This document shows positions 19,401 through 26,423 of a stretch of DNA of 64,000 nucleotides, in pieces. Origin of the DNA: Achromobacter marplatensis (GTDB lineage Bacteria > Pseudomonadota > Gammaproteobacteria > Burkholderiales > Burkholderiaceae_B); NCBI RefSeq assembly GCF_002209535.1, contig NZ_NJIG01000017.1:54256-118255 (forward strand). Direction: 5' to 3'. Positions within the stretch are counted from its first letter, which is position 1. The number at the start of each line of letters is the position of its first letter. A program made the position numbers and the translations under genes. The notes under the pieces were generated by a model, which did no database searches, was not told the DNA's origin, and was given only the letters and a program-made list of their open reading frames with translations.

Positions 19401-21010
19401 TTGTTCGAGACAGTCAGTCCGCCCTTGGATACATCGGTCGATCCCGCAAAGGCGCTGCTATCGCCAACTAATGATACGACGCCGGAACCATTCTGAAGGA
19501 TGCGGCCGGTACCGCTGAAAGCGTTGCTGAGCGTCATGTCGTTGGAGCGGGACAGGTAGACCTGGCCGTTGTTCACGACGGCGCCCGTGCCAAGGCTGCC
19601 GGTCGTGCTGAGTGTCCCGAGCTGCAGGGTGCCGCCCGACACCGTGGTGATCCCAGCGTAGGTATTGTCGCCCTTCAGCACCAGGCTGCCGGCTCCGGTC
19701 TTGGTCAATTTGCCCGCACCTGATAGTTCGCCGTTGAGGATGAGTGCGTTGTCGCCGGATACGGTCAGGCCACTGGTGCCCAACACGACCGCATTATTTA
19801 GGGCCAGGGTCACCCGACCCGCTTGCAACGTGCCGCCGTTGCCGGTCACCGTGCCGGCGCCCAGCCCGTCCGAATGGTCGACAGTCAGAACGCCGCCATT
19901 GAGTTGGGTTGTGGTGGCGGCGCCGGTCAGGACCGGCCCCACCAGGTTCCAGGTGCCGCTGTTGACGATCAGGTTGCTGAAGTTGACGTAGTTGGCGTTT
20001 GCCACGGTGCCCAAGCCGGCTGTGCCGGTGCCGCCACCGATGGCATTTTGCAGCGCCAGGGTGTTGCCGCCGCCGGCGCCGCCATCGACCACGCCGGCGG
20101 CCGCGAATTCCATTGTCGAGTTCTGCACCGACATGGCAGGCTCCGTGCCGGCTCCTTTCGTCACCCATGAACCCGTAATCGCGTTGAATCGGTTGGCGCC
20201 TTTGCCGGCGCCCAGTGACACACCGCCTACGATCTGGCCGGCGTTGGTGAATTCGTTGCCGGCAGCCGATGCATCAAACGCCATGCGGCCGGTAATGGTG
20301 CCGTTGATGGTGTTCGTCATGGTGACTTTGCCGCCCCCCGATATCGCCACGACCGGCGCATCAGCTGCCTCCACAGACTGCGCCATCTGGGGCTTCGATG
20401 AGAGCGTCCCCGAATTGGTGACCTCGGTACTACCAAAGGCGCCGTTCTGGATATTCAGCGCCACGCCCTGAACGTTAGGCAGGGAGGAGCTGAGCAGCCC
20501 CGCCGTGCCATTGATAGTCCCCCTGTTTTCCACCTCCACCCGGCTGTTGTTGGCATTGCCTATGGTGACGCCAGAGGTCAAGAATGGGGTCAAGCCCCCC
20601 GCCGGCTCAACCGTGCCCTGGTTGCTAAAGCGTGTGTTGTTGCCGGTCAACCAGATTGCACTTGCATCGCCAAGTAGCGCGTTGACCCGCGCGTCAGGGG
20701 CGACCGTCACGTCCATATTGTCGTAGGGCAAATTGATGGTGACGATGGTATCTGTGCAGACGACCGTCGCTCCCGAGCCAAATGCCGGGCTGCATGCGGC
20801 TTGCGCCGCGGGCAAATATCCGAACATGGCGCACACCGCCGCCATGGCGACCACCAGACTGCGCTTGCGCGGCATGCTGCGCGTTTGCGGCCCTGCGATA
20901 TGGCCTGCTGCTCCACGGCTTGTGCTTTTGCCCCTGACCTTTGCGGTTTCTGGCGCGGCGACCCAGGCGCCCAGGGACTGATTCCAAATGGAGCAGAAGG
21001 TTTTATTCAC
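13499..21010 (-). CDS. Giant type V autotransporter adhesin (AIDA-like)
   Basis: A 2503-residue classical autotransporter. The N-terminus (MNKTFCSIWNQSLGAWVAA) is an extended signal peptide region, followed by a hydrophobic core (LVVAMAAVCAMFGYLPAAQA, residues about 52-71). The passenger, to about residue 2200, is a beta-helix of autotransporter-associated strand repeats (GTLTLTGANSYG-type). The last 270 residues form the translocator barrel, starting near PAWAELVGNWQTQK and ending in VRWRY with a C-terminal aromatic. The start is GTG at 21010, placed at the ESPR consensus. The passenger contains a roughly 525-residue module in three tandem copies. No protease or lipase motif was seen, so adhesion or aggregation is the best guess. 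Confidence 0.93.
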   Translation of the reverse strand: MNKTFCSIWNQSLGAWVAAPETAKVRGKSTSRGAAGHIAGPQTRSMPRKRSLVVAMAAVCAMFGYLPAAQAACSPAFGSGATVVCTDTIVTINLPYDNMDVTVAPDARVNALLGDASAIWLTGNNTRFSNQGTVEPAGGLTPFLTSGVTIGNANNSRVEVENRGTINGTAGLLSSSLPNVQGVALNIQNGAFGSTEVTNSGTLSSKPQMAQSVEAADAPVVAISGGGKVTMTNTINGTITGRMAFDASAAGNEFTNAGQIVGGVSLGAGKGANRFNAITGSWVTKGAGTEPAMSVQNSTMEFAAAGVVDGGAGGGNTLALQNAIGGGTGTAGLGTVANANYVNFSNLIVNSGTWNLVGPVLTGAATTTQLNGGVLTVDHSDGLGAGTVTGNGGTLQAGRVTLALNNAVVLGTSGLTVSGDNALILNGELSGAGKLTKTGAGSLVLKGDNTYAGITTVSGGTLQLGTLSTTGSLGTGAVVNNGQVYLSRSNDMTLSNAFSGTGRILQNGSGVVSLVGDSSAFAGSTDVSKGGLTVSNKLGGSVTAFSGTTLAGSGTIGGDVGVTGGVLQGTQGQTLTIGGDLTLTNAQVNVAVGAPGPAAALFDVGGELTLINSTFNVSDMGGLGTGVYRLFNYSKTLTASSLGFGSMPAGVGAGSLTLQFITGKVNLVSTVGTVFDYWDGNTAGTHANGAVNGGSGVWNAANSNWTTSDGASNGTFASPSFATFKGTAGVVTVDATAGAIGVKGMTIGTDGYVIQGDSIALQGGSQTTIGVGNGTAASSNFIGTINASLTGASKLFKTDYGTLVLGGNNTYAGGTDIQFGTLSVSADNNLGAANTDVAMTGGTLATTASFDTNRRIALTQDGAINVATGMQLGLTGTVSGTGALIKQGDGTLALTGTNTYGSTRVQAGTLIGDSASIRGNLQNAGTVIFNQTWDDSVSGMLIGSGAITKRGAGILTLNGLNTLNWNIEQGTLVSDVTRYTANAAIGAAGTLRFDQPTEADYAGRISGSGTFEKTGAGMLSLNADSSAFTGTTRVTNGTLVVTNKLGGNAEVSNGRLHVSGTLSGNAAIGHNVILSGTGTIGQNVTLTGGILQGAQGKTLKIGGNLALDNASQVNVSLGRAPSNALFNVGGDLALAGTLNITDQGAFGAGVYRLFDYGGALTTNTLAIGTAPTGITANDLRIQTAVNGQVNLMSTAGATLSFWDGGDATRRDNGVIDGGSGAWRTDGLNWTTVDGTLNGRFQPNPTYAVFQGAAGTVSVDASAGGVGVTGMQITTSGYRIQGDPIALAGGAETILRVGSGAASGSEITGTIASSLTGATKLVKADYGTLVLAGNNTYTGGTEVRSGTLSVSSDENLGAAAGALTLNGGALNTTASFDSARAVTLTQTAGITVAAGNSLGLQGVISGTGNLQKLGAGTLTLTGANSYGNTQVLAGTLVGDAASLRGDLANNSAVVFKQATDATYAGYISGTGSMVKQGAGELTLTGISAQDWRIDAGTLTAQAGRYTGNTMIASGAALRFDQTAGSSYDSVLSGAGQLKKTGAGTLMLTADSSVFTGNTEVQAGTLMVLNKLGGNASVTGGLLYIDGVLGGNAAISGGGSLFNGGSITGNATLAGGVLIGEQGSKLSIGGDLTLDSASQVNVSLGRAPAPASALFDVGGNLTLAGTLNVTDNGGFGAGVYRLFDYGGNLVDHGLALGTRPAGVAASALTLQTAVRGQVNLASTSGATLSFWDGGNTARHDNGAIDGGSGTWRADGRNWANIDGTLNGVFQPNPTFAIFQGTAGTVTVDSSAGAIGVTGMQIVTHGYRIQGDDIALQGAGGESIIRVGAGSAADAAITGTLASRLTGASKLAKTDYGTLVLTADNTYTGGTDVRQGGLSVSKDANLGAASGSLTLSGGVLATTASFDTNRAVTLRRTSGIDVASGTTFGLAGAMAGSGDLTKTGAGMLSVSGDGSAYTGNALVQAGALNLASTGKLGGTLTLANGTLLQGSGQVGATTLQSGAILAPGNVNGTLNVAGDLTFMPGSVYQVAADPTSSTSARVAVSGVANLAGSVVHVGPEGGFESTRQYTILTAGAINGQFNTVSSNYAFLDPALRYGTQDVTLQLGRKQVPVDPATPTAPNRPITFADAARTGNQRAVANALDSLPSGNALHEYILTLPEGAPPAAFNSLSGEAHASVASSLMGSSTTTRTLPLSYLRANLSAGMRAGAPTAQAGGTMSAAALPSSNAQPAWAELVGNWQTQKATDNTAQVRQHTGGVFAGADHAVGNGWRLGGAVGYTDSKIRVDDRASQADVSGYSAAIYGGKAFEAGSGKLNLLVGTSYTWHDVSTRRYATVAGDSQKLTADYGASTTQLFTELGYALPLSAGATIEPFVGLAWSDLRTRGFSESGGSAALRGQSSNDQQTTSTLGVRAQTDFTLAGAEGRLQATLGWRHAFGDVLPQTSMAFDGGQAFTVSGSPIARNAALAELGAELAVSRNATMGLNYSGQYGGGNREHAGSVNVRWRY
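15200..19250 (-). repeat. Three tandem copies of a roughly 525-residue passenger module
   Basis: A module marked by F-x-WDG, then NG-x-x-x-GGSG-x-W, then GYxIQGD, recurs near residues 675, 1199 and 1725 of the autotransporter, a spacing of 524 and 526 residues (about 1.57 kb of DNA). Copies 2 and 3 are visibly close at DNA level (for example the stretch encoding GATLSFWDGG). The third copy ends early and runs into the barrel linker. Boundaries given are approximate. Confidence 0.75.
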
Positions 21011-21041
21011 AGCAGCCTATTATTAGGGAAGGTAGGCTGCT
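21011..21041 (-). promoter_or_regulatory. Hairpin abutting the autotransporter start and masking its ribosome-binding site
   Basis: Perfect 9-bp inverted repeat AGCAGCCTA / TAGGCTGCT (21011-21019 with 21033-21041, 13-nt loop) directly next to the GTG start codon at 21008-21010. The only Shine-Dalgarno-like bases (TAGG) lie inside the stem, so the mRNA hairpin would hide them. Confidence 0.55.
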
Positions 21042-21100
21042 CCCCTTGAGTCAGCCTGTTTGTAATGGGTTATTACGCATAATCTTAGATCCTGTAACAA

Positions 21101-21132
21101 AATTTAAAAATCACTGAAACTTGGTAGTTTCA
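21101..21132 (-). terminator. Weak terminator-like hairpin downstream of the asparaginase gene
   Basis: On the minus strand TGAAACT-ACCA-AGTTTCA (21132-21115) is followed by GTGATTTTTAAATTTT. The stem is AT-rich, so efficiency is uncertain. The surrounding 21040-21170 stretch is unusually AT-rich and probably also holds the autotransporter promoter, though no clear -35/-10 pair was found. Confidence 0.4.
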
Positions 21133-21174
21133 ATGCCGAAAAGCGCCGCAATGAGGCAATAGCGGTGTTTTCTT

Positions 21175-22227
21175 TCACCGGTCAAACGCGGCCTGCAACG
21201 CTTCCTTGCTGCGCTGCCCTTGATGCAACAGCAGCATCAGCAGTAATCGGGCCTTTTGTGGGCTGAGGTCACCCGCCATGACTGCCCCGGCGTCGAACGT
21301 CGTTTTTCCCCCTCCGGGGAATCCATAGACCGGCATCGTGCGCCCATTCGGCACGCGCGTCGAAATGACGACCGGTACGCCCTTGTCCAGCGCATACTTC
21401 ACGGCCTCGAACATGGAGACGTTCATATTGCCCATGCCTACAGCCTGGACCACGATGCCTTTCGCGCCCTGGTCCACCGCGTAGCGCAGCAAATCGCCAT
21501 CGGCGCCGCCGAACATCGACAGGATTTCCACGCGTGGCATCTCGCCATCGCCGATATCGATGTGTTGGCGCCGCAATGGCGTGCGCGAGAATTGCACGCG
21601 GTCTGACCAGACCTCACCAAGGAATCCGAAGTCTCCAGACTTGAAGGTCTCGACGTCGGCGGTGTGGGTCTTTGTCGCCGTGCGCGCGGCATTGATCTGA
21701 TTGTTCATCGCAATCATCACTCCCTTGCCTTTGGCGTCCGGCGCGGTGGCGATCCGGATCGCGTTGAGCAGGTTGCGCGGGCCGTCAAAATCTGCAGAAG
21801 ACGCATTGCGTTGCGCGCCAATCAGAATCACCGGTTTGTCGGACTTCACCGTCAAATCAAGCCAATACGCCGTTTCTTCCATCGTGTCGGTGCCGTGGGC
21901 GATCACCACCCCGGCCACTTCTGGCCGAGCCAAGGCCTCATCCACCGACTTGGTCAGACGCGTCCACCACTTGGGTTCGACATAATTGGCCGACATGGCC
22001 GAGAAGTTGTTGACTTCGATGCGTGCGTACTTGGAGGCGTCGGGCACCGTCTGCATCAGATCGTCGCCCGAGATGGCGGGAACCACCCCTTTGGTGACCG
22101 GATCCACCTTCATCGCGATCGTGCCGCCGGTGGCAATGAACTGGACGACCGGAAGGCTTTCGGCCGCGGCGCCGACTGACATCGCACACATTGCAAAAAG
22201 CGAAAGAACTCGTAGTTGCAGGCTCAT
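21175..22227 (-). CDS. ansB: Type II (periplasmic) L-asparaginase
   Basis: A 350-residue exported asparaginase/glutaminase that hydrolyses Asn (and possibly Gln) to Asp (Glu) and ammonia in the periplasm. It has a signal peptide (MSLQLRVLSLFAMCAMSVGA, cleavage near AAAES). Both active-site signatures are present: FIATGGTIAMK with the nucleophilic Thr near residue 35, and VVIAHGTDTMEETAYWLDL with the second Thr-Asp pair and following Glu. A conserved Lys lies further on, within the substrate loop region. Length fits the family. It stands alone, 83 bp after the flavoprotein gene; co-expression with it is possible. Confidence 0.93.
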   Translation of the reverse strand: MSLQLRVLSLFAMCAMSVGAAAESLPVVQFIATGGTIAMKVDPVTKGVVPAISGDDLMQTVPDASKYARIEVNNFSAMSANYVEPKWWTRLTKSVDEALARPEVAGVVIAHGTDTMEETAYWLDLTVKSDKPVILIGAQRNASSADFDGPRNLLNAIRIATAPDAKGKGVMIAMNNQINAARTATKTHTADVETFKSGDFGFLGEVWSDRVQFSRTPLRRQHIDIGDGEMPRVEILSMFGGADGDLLRYAVDQGAKGIVVQAVGMGNMNVSMFEAVKYALDKGVPVVISTRVPNGRTMPVYGFPGGGKTTFDAGAVMAGDLSPQKARLLLMLLLHQGQRSKEALQAAFDR

Positions 22228-22277
22228 GAGACGATTCCCGAATGGTGAACGGAATGCCTATTCTAGTCAGGAAGGTG

Positions 22278-22299
22278 CCCGGGGCCGAGTCACCCCGGG
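22278..22299 (-). terminator. GC-rich hairpin downstream of the flavoprotein gene
   Basis: Stem CCCGGGG / CCCCGGG (22278-22284 with 22293-22299), loop of 8 nt, just past the flavoprotein stop codon. There is no T-run; it could be a processing or stability hairpin. Confidence 0.35.
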
Positions 22300-22310
22300 G
22301 CCGTTCCTCT

Positions 22311-23837
22311 TCATTCGATGCCGTATTTGCCCGGGGCAATGACGCCATTCGGATCCAGGGCGGCTTTGATCGATGCGCAGGCGCGCACAAACTCGGGCAT
22401 ACGCTGGGCCTGGTGGAACCCGTGGTACAGGGTCGGCGCGCGCCCGACAAAGATTCCGCGATCGGCGAACAACTTGGCCAGCGCCCGGTAGCAGGCGTCC
22501 GCGCGGGCGGTTTCGTCGGCGTCTTCCCGGTTGTAGATGATGGCGTGGATGGCGCGGGCGAATCGCGCGCCGCAAACGTTCGACAGCAGGTATTCCAGCC
22601 CGTGGTCCTGGCAGATGCGGCGCGCCTGCGCCTGCAGGTCGTTGACGATGTCTCCTGCGACGGGAGAGCCCGCCGACAGCCAGATCGCGCCGCCGCCCGG
22701 GCGCCAGCCCAGCATCTTCAATTCGCTGTCGGTCGGCACGCCGGTGTTGGAGTTGATGGCGATGTGCAGGGGGCCGATTTCTTCTGCCTCCTCCAAGGGA
22801 ATCTGGCGCCCCTTGCCCGAGGCCAGGAAATGTTGGGCGATGCGGTCGATCTGGGGTTGCACGGCGGCGCGGCTGGCGCCGTACACGGCGCCTGATACGG
22901 TCCAGGATCCCAGGTCATATTGCCGCCGCAGTGCGGCGCGGCCTTCGTCAGACAGCGAGCGCTTGCCGCCATTGGTCGCGTATTCCGGGTTGGTGGCGGC
23001 CGACGACAGCAGATACAGGTCGTTGGTGGCGCGGATCAGCGTCGGCACGAAATTGCTTAGCTTCAGCGGACGGATGCGTTCGACGATCTCGCCCAGATCT
23101 TCGTCGTCGGGGAAGGTGAAAAAGAAGGGTTCGATATGCGGAGGCCGGGGCATGAGCCACATGCCCACGCGGGTGACGATGCCGAAGTTGGATTGAGAGA
23201 ACAGGCCGTCCAGCGTCGGGCCGAAGCTGTACTTGGAAACGTGCCAATTGGGATGCGAGGAACCGGCCAGGCTGCCGTCGCCGGTGCGGATCACGTCGCC
23301 ATTGCCGAGCACGACCTCCATGCCGCAGCTCATGCCGAAATGATCGGCGTAGGCGCCGCTGCCGCCGCCCTTGTCCAGGGCGTTGGCAAGGATGCTGCCC
23401 TGCGACGGACCTGCGGTCGGCGAGATCATCAGCTTGCTTTCCCGGCGCTGCAGTTCGTCGTGCATGGCGCGAAAGCTCACACCGGGTTCCAGCACGCAAT
23501 AGCCCAGCGCCTCGTTGACCTCCAGGATGCGGTTCATGCGGCGGCCCAGGTCCACGACCACCTGGCCGGGACGGATGGGCGAGCGCGTGCCCAGCCCGAT
23601 GTTCTGGCCATTGCTGATGGGATAGAGCTGGACGCGGAAGCGATTGGCCAGGCGCACCAGCGTTTGCACCGCCGCGGTCGAGTCCGGATAGGCGACTGCG
23701 CCGGGCCGCACGTCGGCGCAGGGCAGGGTATGTTCGCCGTAGCGTCCCAGGACGTCCTCGCCCAGCGTGATGGCGTCGGCGCCAAGTTCGGCCGCGGCCG
23801 CATTGGCGAAATCTACGATAGGATCATTGGAAGGCAT
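22311..23837 (-). CDS. VAO-family FAD-dependent oxidoreductase (4-cresol dehydrogenase/vanillyl-alcohol oxidase-like)
   Basis: A 508-residue flavoprotein with a PCMH-type FAD-binding domain: VAYPDSTAAVQTLVRLANR, then PISNGQNIGLGTRSP, then LEPGVSFRAMHDEL and SPTAGPSQGSILANALDKGG. The C-terminal half resembles the substrate cap of p-cresol methylhydroxylase and vanillyl alcohol oxidase, and ends in the family-typical DPNGVIAPGKYGIE. The start is ATG 23837; 37 upstream in-frame residues are Arg-rich and rejected. It lies 7 bp downstream of a GlcF-like Fe-S gene, so electrons probably pass to that subunit rather than to the cytochrome c used by p-cresol methylhydroxylase. Substrate is probably a para-hydroxylated aromatic or a hydroxy-acid; unresolved. 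Confidence 0.85.
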   Translation of the reverse strand: MPSNDPIVDFANAAAAELGADAITLGEDVLGRYGEHTLPCADVRPGAVAYPDSTAAVQTLVRLANRFRVQLYPISNGQNIGLGTRSPIRPGQVVVDLGRRMNRILEVNEALGYCVLEPGVSFRAMHDELQRRESKLMISPTAGPSQGSILANALDKGGGSGAYADHFGMSCGMEVVLGNGDVIRTGDGSLAGSSHPNWHVSKYSFGPTLDGLFSQSNFGIVTRVGMWLMPRPPHIEPFFFTFPDDEDLGEIVERIRPLKLSNFVPTLIRATNDLYLLSSAATNPEYATNGGKRSLSDEGRAALRRQYDLGSWTVSGAVYGASRAAVQPQIDRIAQHFLASGKGRQIPLEEAEEIGPLHIAINSNTGVPTDSELKMLGWRPGGGAIWLSAGSPVAGDIVNDLQAQARRICQDHGLEYLLSNVCGARFARAIHAIIYNREDADETARADACYRALAKLFADRGIFVGRAPTLYHGFHQAQRMPEFVRACASIKAALDPNGVIAPGKYGIE

Positions 23838-23844
23838 TCGTCGT

Positions 23845-25212
23845 TCACCACAGAAGATCGCCGCTGCCGGCGGTTGCTGGAACCGGCGTGGCCGCCGGCG
23901 TTGGAGTGTTGGCCGCCGTCTGAGGCGGCTTGGGCCGGAAGTCTTCAAGACCGCGAGGAGGCGGCCCGCCGGTGGCCCAGTCCAGAAGCTGGACCGTGTG
24001 GGCCACGGGCACGGGCGTGAAGCGCGAGATCTGCACGAGGCATCCCAGGTTGCCCGCGGCGATCACGTCAGGTTGGCCCGCCGCGGCGTGGGCCGCTTTA
24101 CGTTGGCCCAGTCGATCCGAGATTGCTGGCTCAAGGATGTTGTAGGTTCCCGCGGAACCGCAGCACAGGTGCGATTCCGCGATGTCGCGCACTTCCATGT
24201 CCAGCCTGCCCAGCGCGCGGCGGGGCGGCCGTTCGATCTTCAGACCGTGCTTGAGCGAACAGGAGTCGTGATAAGAAACGGCCAGGCCCAGGGCCGCGCC
24301 GCTAGCGGTCAACGGCAGGCTGGCGGCGATCTGCGCGATGTCCTGGGTGGCCTCGACCACGCGTCGCACTTGGGCCGACAGTTCCGGGCGGTCAGACAAC
24401 AGTTCCTCGTAGCGTTTGATCACGGAACCGCAGCCCGAGGTGGTGCTGATGATGGCGTCGATGTGCCCCGCCTGCAGTGCGGCCGACCAGCTGCGGACGG
24501 CCTGTTCCATGTGGCGGGTGGCGGCCTGGCGTCGTCCCATGTGCAGTTCAAGCGCGCTACAGCATTGCACGCCGGGCACGGGGATGACGGCGACGCCGGC
24601 GCGTGCAAGCAGGCGCTTGGCCGAGTCTGTGATCTCGGCGCCGAGCACGGATTGGGCGCAACCATCCAACAGCGCCACGCGGCGCGTCGCGTGCACGGGT
24701 GGCCGGGGAGCTGCTTCTGCCCGCGGCGCGAACGCCGCGAGCGCGGGGGCGGCAGATAGGGAGAGCAACGCGCCCAACGGCCCGCCCAGCCGGCCCGCTG
24801 CGCCGCGCAGCAATCGGCCCATGGCTGCGGCGGGACGCAGCAGCGAGGGGGTCGTCAGAACCCGGGCCAGCGCTGAGCGCAGCAGGCGCTGCGTCAGCGG
24901 GCGGGCCTTGCTCTTTTCGATGTACTCGCGCGCGCCGTCGATGATGGCGTGATACGAGACGCCAGCCGCGCAGGTGGTTTCGCACGACAGGCACGACAGA
25001 CAGCGGTCCAGATGGCGCACCGCGGTCGGGCTGGGTGCGTCGCCGCTGTCGAGCATCTCGCGCGCCAGCGCGATCCGGCCTCGCGGTGAATCCAGCTCTT
25101 CGCCATCGAGCACGTAGGTAGGGCAGACGGCGGTGCAAAAGCCGAAATGCACGCAACGCTCGGCGGCGGCGCTGACCGCTTCTTGTCGGTGGATGGTGAT
25201 GGTTTTGGGCAT
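23845..25212 (-). CDS. GlcF-like Fe-S oxidoreductase subunit (CCG domains)
   Basis: A 455-residue protein with an N-terminal pair of Fe-S motifs and two C-terminal CCG domains as in glycolate oxidase subunit GlcF. Motif 2 is CLSCLSCETTC. Motif 1 reads CVHFGFCTAVCP, where canonical GlcF has CxxCGFCxxxCP: the second Cys is Phe (codon TTC). CCG-type Cys clusters are seen in VIPVPGVQCCSALELHMG and ESHLCCGSAGTYNI. It is the first gene of a two-gene unit with the VAO-type flavoprotein and should carry electrons from it towards quinone or another acceptor. Confidence 0.85.
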   Translation of the reverse strand: MPKTITIHRQEAVSAAAERCVHFGFCTAVCPTYVLDGEELDSPRGRIALAREMLDSGDAPSPTAVRHLDRCLSCLSCETTCAAGVSYHAIIDGAREYIEKSKARPLTQRLLRSALARVLTTPSLLRPAAAMGRLLRGAAGRLGGPLGALLSLSAAPALAAFAPRAEAAPRPPVHATRRVALLDGCAQSVLGAEITDSAKRLLARAGVAVIPVPGVQCCSALELHMGRRQAATRHMEQAVRSWSAALQAGHIDAIISTTSGCGSVIKRYEELLSDRPELSAQVRRVVEATQDIAQIAASLPLTASGAALGLAVSYHDSCSLKHGLKIERPPRRALGRLDMEVRDIAESHLCCGSAGTYNILEPAISDRLGQRKAAHAAAGQPDVIAAGNLGCLVQISRFTPVPVAHTVQLLDWATGGPPPRGLEDFRPKPPQTAANTPTPAATPVPATAGSGDLLW

Positions 25213-25319
25213 GGTGCGACGTGAGCTTGCCGGCCAGGGCCGGGATGGAGCTCATTCTGTCGCCAGGCGGCGCGCGGGGCTGTGCCCAGCGCGCCAGCGG
25301 ACGCCGCCCAGGGCGTCAG

Positions 25320-26276
25320 TCAGCGGCGCGGCTGCCCTTGTTTGAGCAAATTGACGGGCAATTCGCCGTATCGCTCGGAGAACCGTCGCGTGAAATGGGA
25401 GAGATTGTTGAAGCCGCAAGCGAAGGCGGCTTCGCTGACGGTGCGGGTCTTGCCGGCCGCCAGCAGCTCATGCGCGAGTGCCAGGCGGCCCTGCACCACG
25501 TAGGCCTCGAACGACAGCAGGCCATGCCGCGCGAACAGGCGGTGCAGGGTGCGGACCGATATGCGGCAGGCGGCCGCCACCGTTGCGGGCGACAGGTCCG
25601 GGTTGGCAATCGCCGTATCGATGTGGCGTTTGACGCTGACGAAGCTCAGTTCGGTGGAAGGGGGCGCTGCGGCCTGCGCCACGGACGTGCAATGCAGCGC
25701 GACGATTTCGATGACGGTATCCAGCAGCGTGTCGACGGTACGGTCCAGCAGTTTGACCTCGGTATCGGTCAACAGGCGTATGGCTTCGGTCAGCACGGGC
25801 GCGAATGGCATATCGGCCGGCAGGCTGGCCGGCGCACGCAGCCGACGCAGACCCGGCGCGCGCGCGCTCAAGGCGTGGCGCGGCAGCAGGACGAGCCGAC
25901 GCGAGGTCGCTTCCGGGAACGTGATGTCGAACGCGGATCCGGTGTCGAGCAGCCCGAATGCGCCCGGCCGCAGGCATAACTGCTCGTCACCCTGGGACAT
26001 CAGGGCGCTACCCTGCAATTGCAGGCTGAGCATGAGGTGATCGCCATTGAGACGGCTGACTTGCCGCTGCGAGCGCCGGATCATGTGCGGGGAGCTCGCG
26101 AAGTTCACAAGCCGGACCCCTGCGCGGTTCTGGCTAGACATCGTGCCTGCGAATCCGGCGTCCGGTTCGGCCCGGAATTCGGAGTCGAGCACGCCGGCAC
26201 AGACCGCGTCTTGCCAGAACGCCAGGGCGTGCTGGCCGTGATCGAGGGTGCTCCATTTGTGCCATTCAGGTGCCAT
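25320..26276 (-). CDS. AraC-family transcriptional regulator
   Basis: A 318-residue regulator: N-terminal AraC-binding-like (cupin) domain, about residues 30-180, and a C-terminal double helix-turn-helix (VKRHIDTAIANPDLSPATVA, AACRISVRTLHRLFARHG, then AFACGFNNLSHFTRRFSERY). The start at 26276 has GGAG five bases upstream; 44 additional in-frame residues are discounted. It lies just upstream of the Fe-S/flavoprotein pair on the same strand and is divergent from a Bug gene, so it may regulate either. Confidence 0.9.
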   Translation of the reverse strand: MAPEWHKWSTLDHGQHALAFWQDAVCAGVLDSEFRAEPDAGFAGTMSSQNRAGVRLVNFASSPHMIRRSQRQVSRLNGDHLMLSLQLQGSALMSQGDEQLCLRPGAFGLLDTGSAFDITFPEATSRRLVLLPRHALSARAPGLRRLRAPASLPADMPFAPVLTEAIRLLTDTEVKLLDRTVDTLLDTVIEIVALHCTSVAQAAAPPSTELSFVSVKRHIDTAIANPDLSPATVAAACRISVRTLHRLFARHGLLSFEAYVVQGRLALAHELLAAGKTRTVSEAAFACGFNNLSHFTRRFSERYGELPVNLLKQGQPRR

Positions 26277-26423
26277 ATCGGCTCCGAGGTCCGTCGCGTG
26301 CTGTCGCTGCCAGCGGCATCGGCTGGCACGTTGGGTCGTGCCCAATATAGCGAGGCGGTGGAGAATGGGCCATCCGTGCATTCCCCAGTAACGGCGCACT
26401 ATGTTCAACGAATGGAGCGTGGC

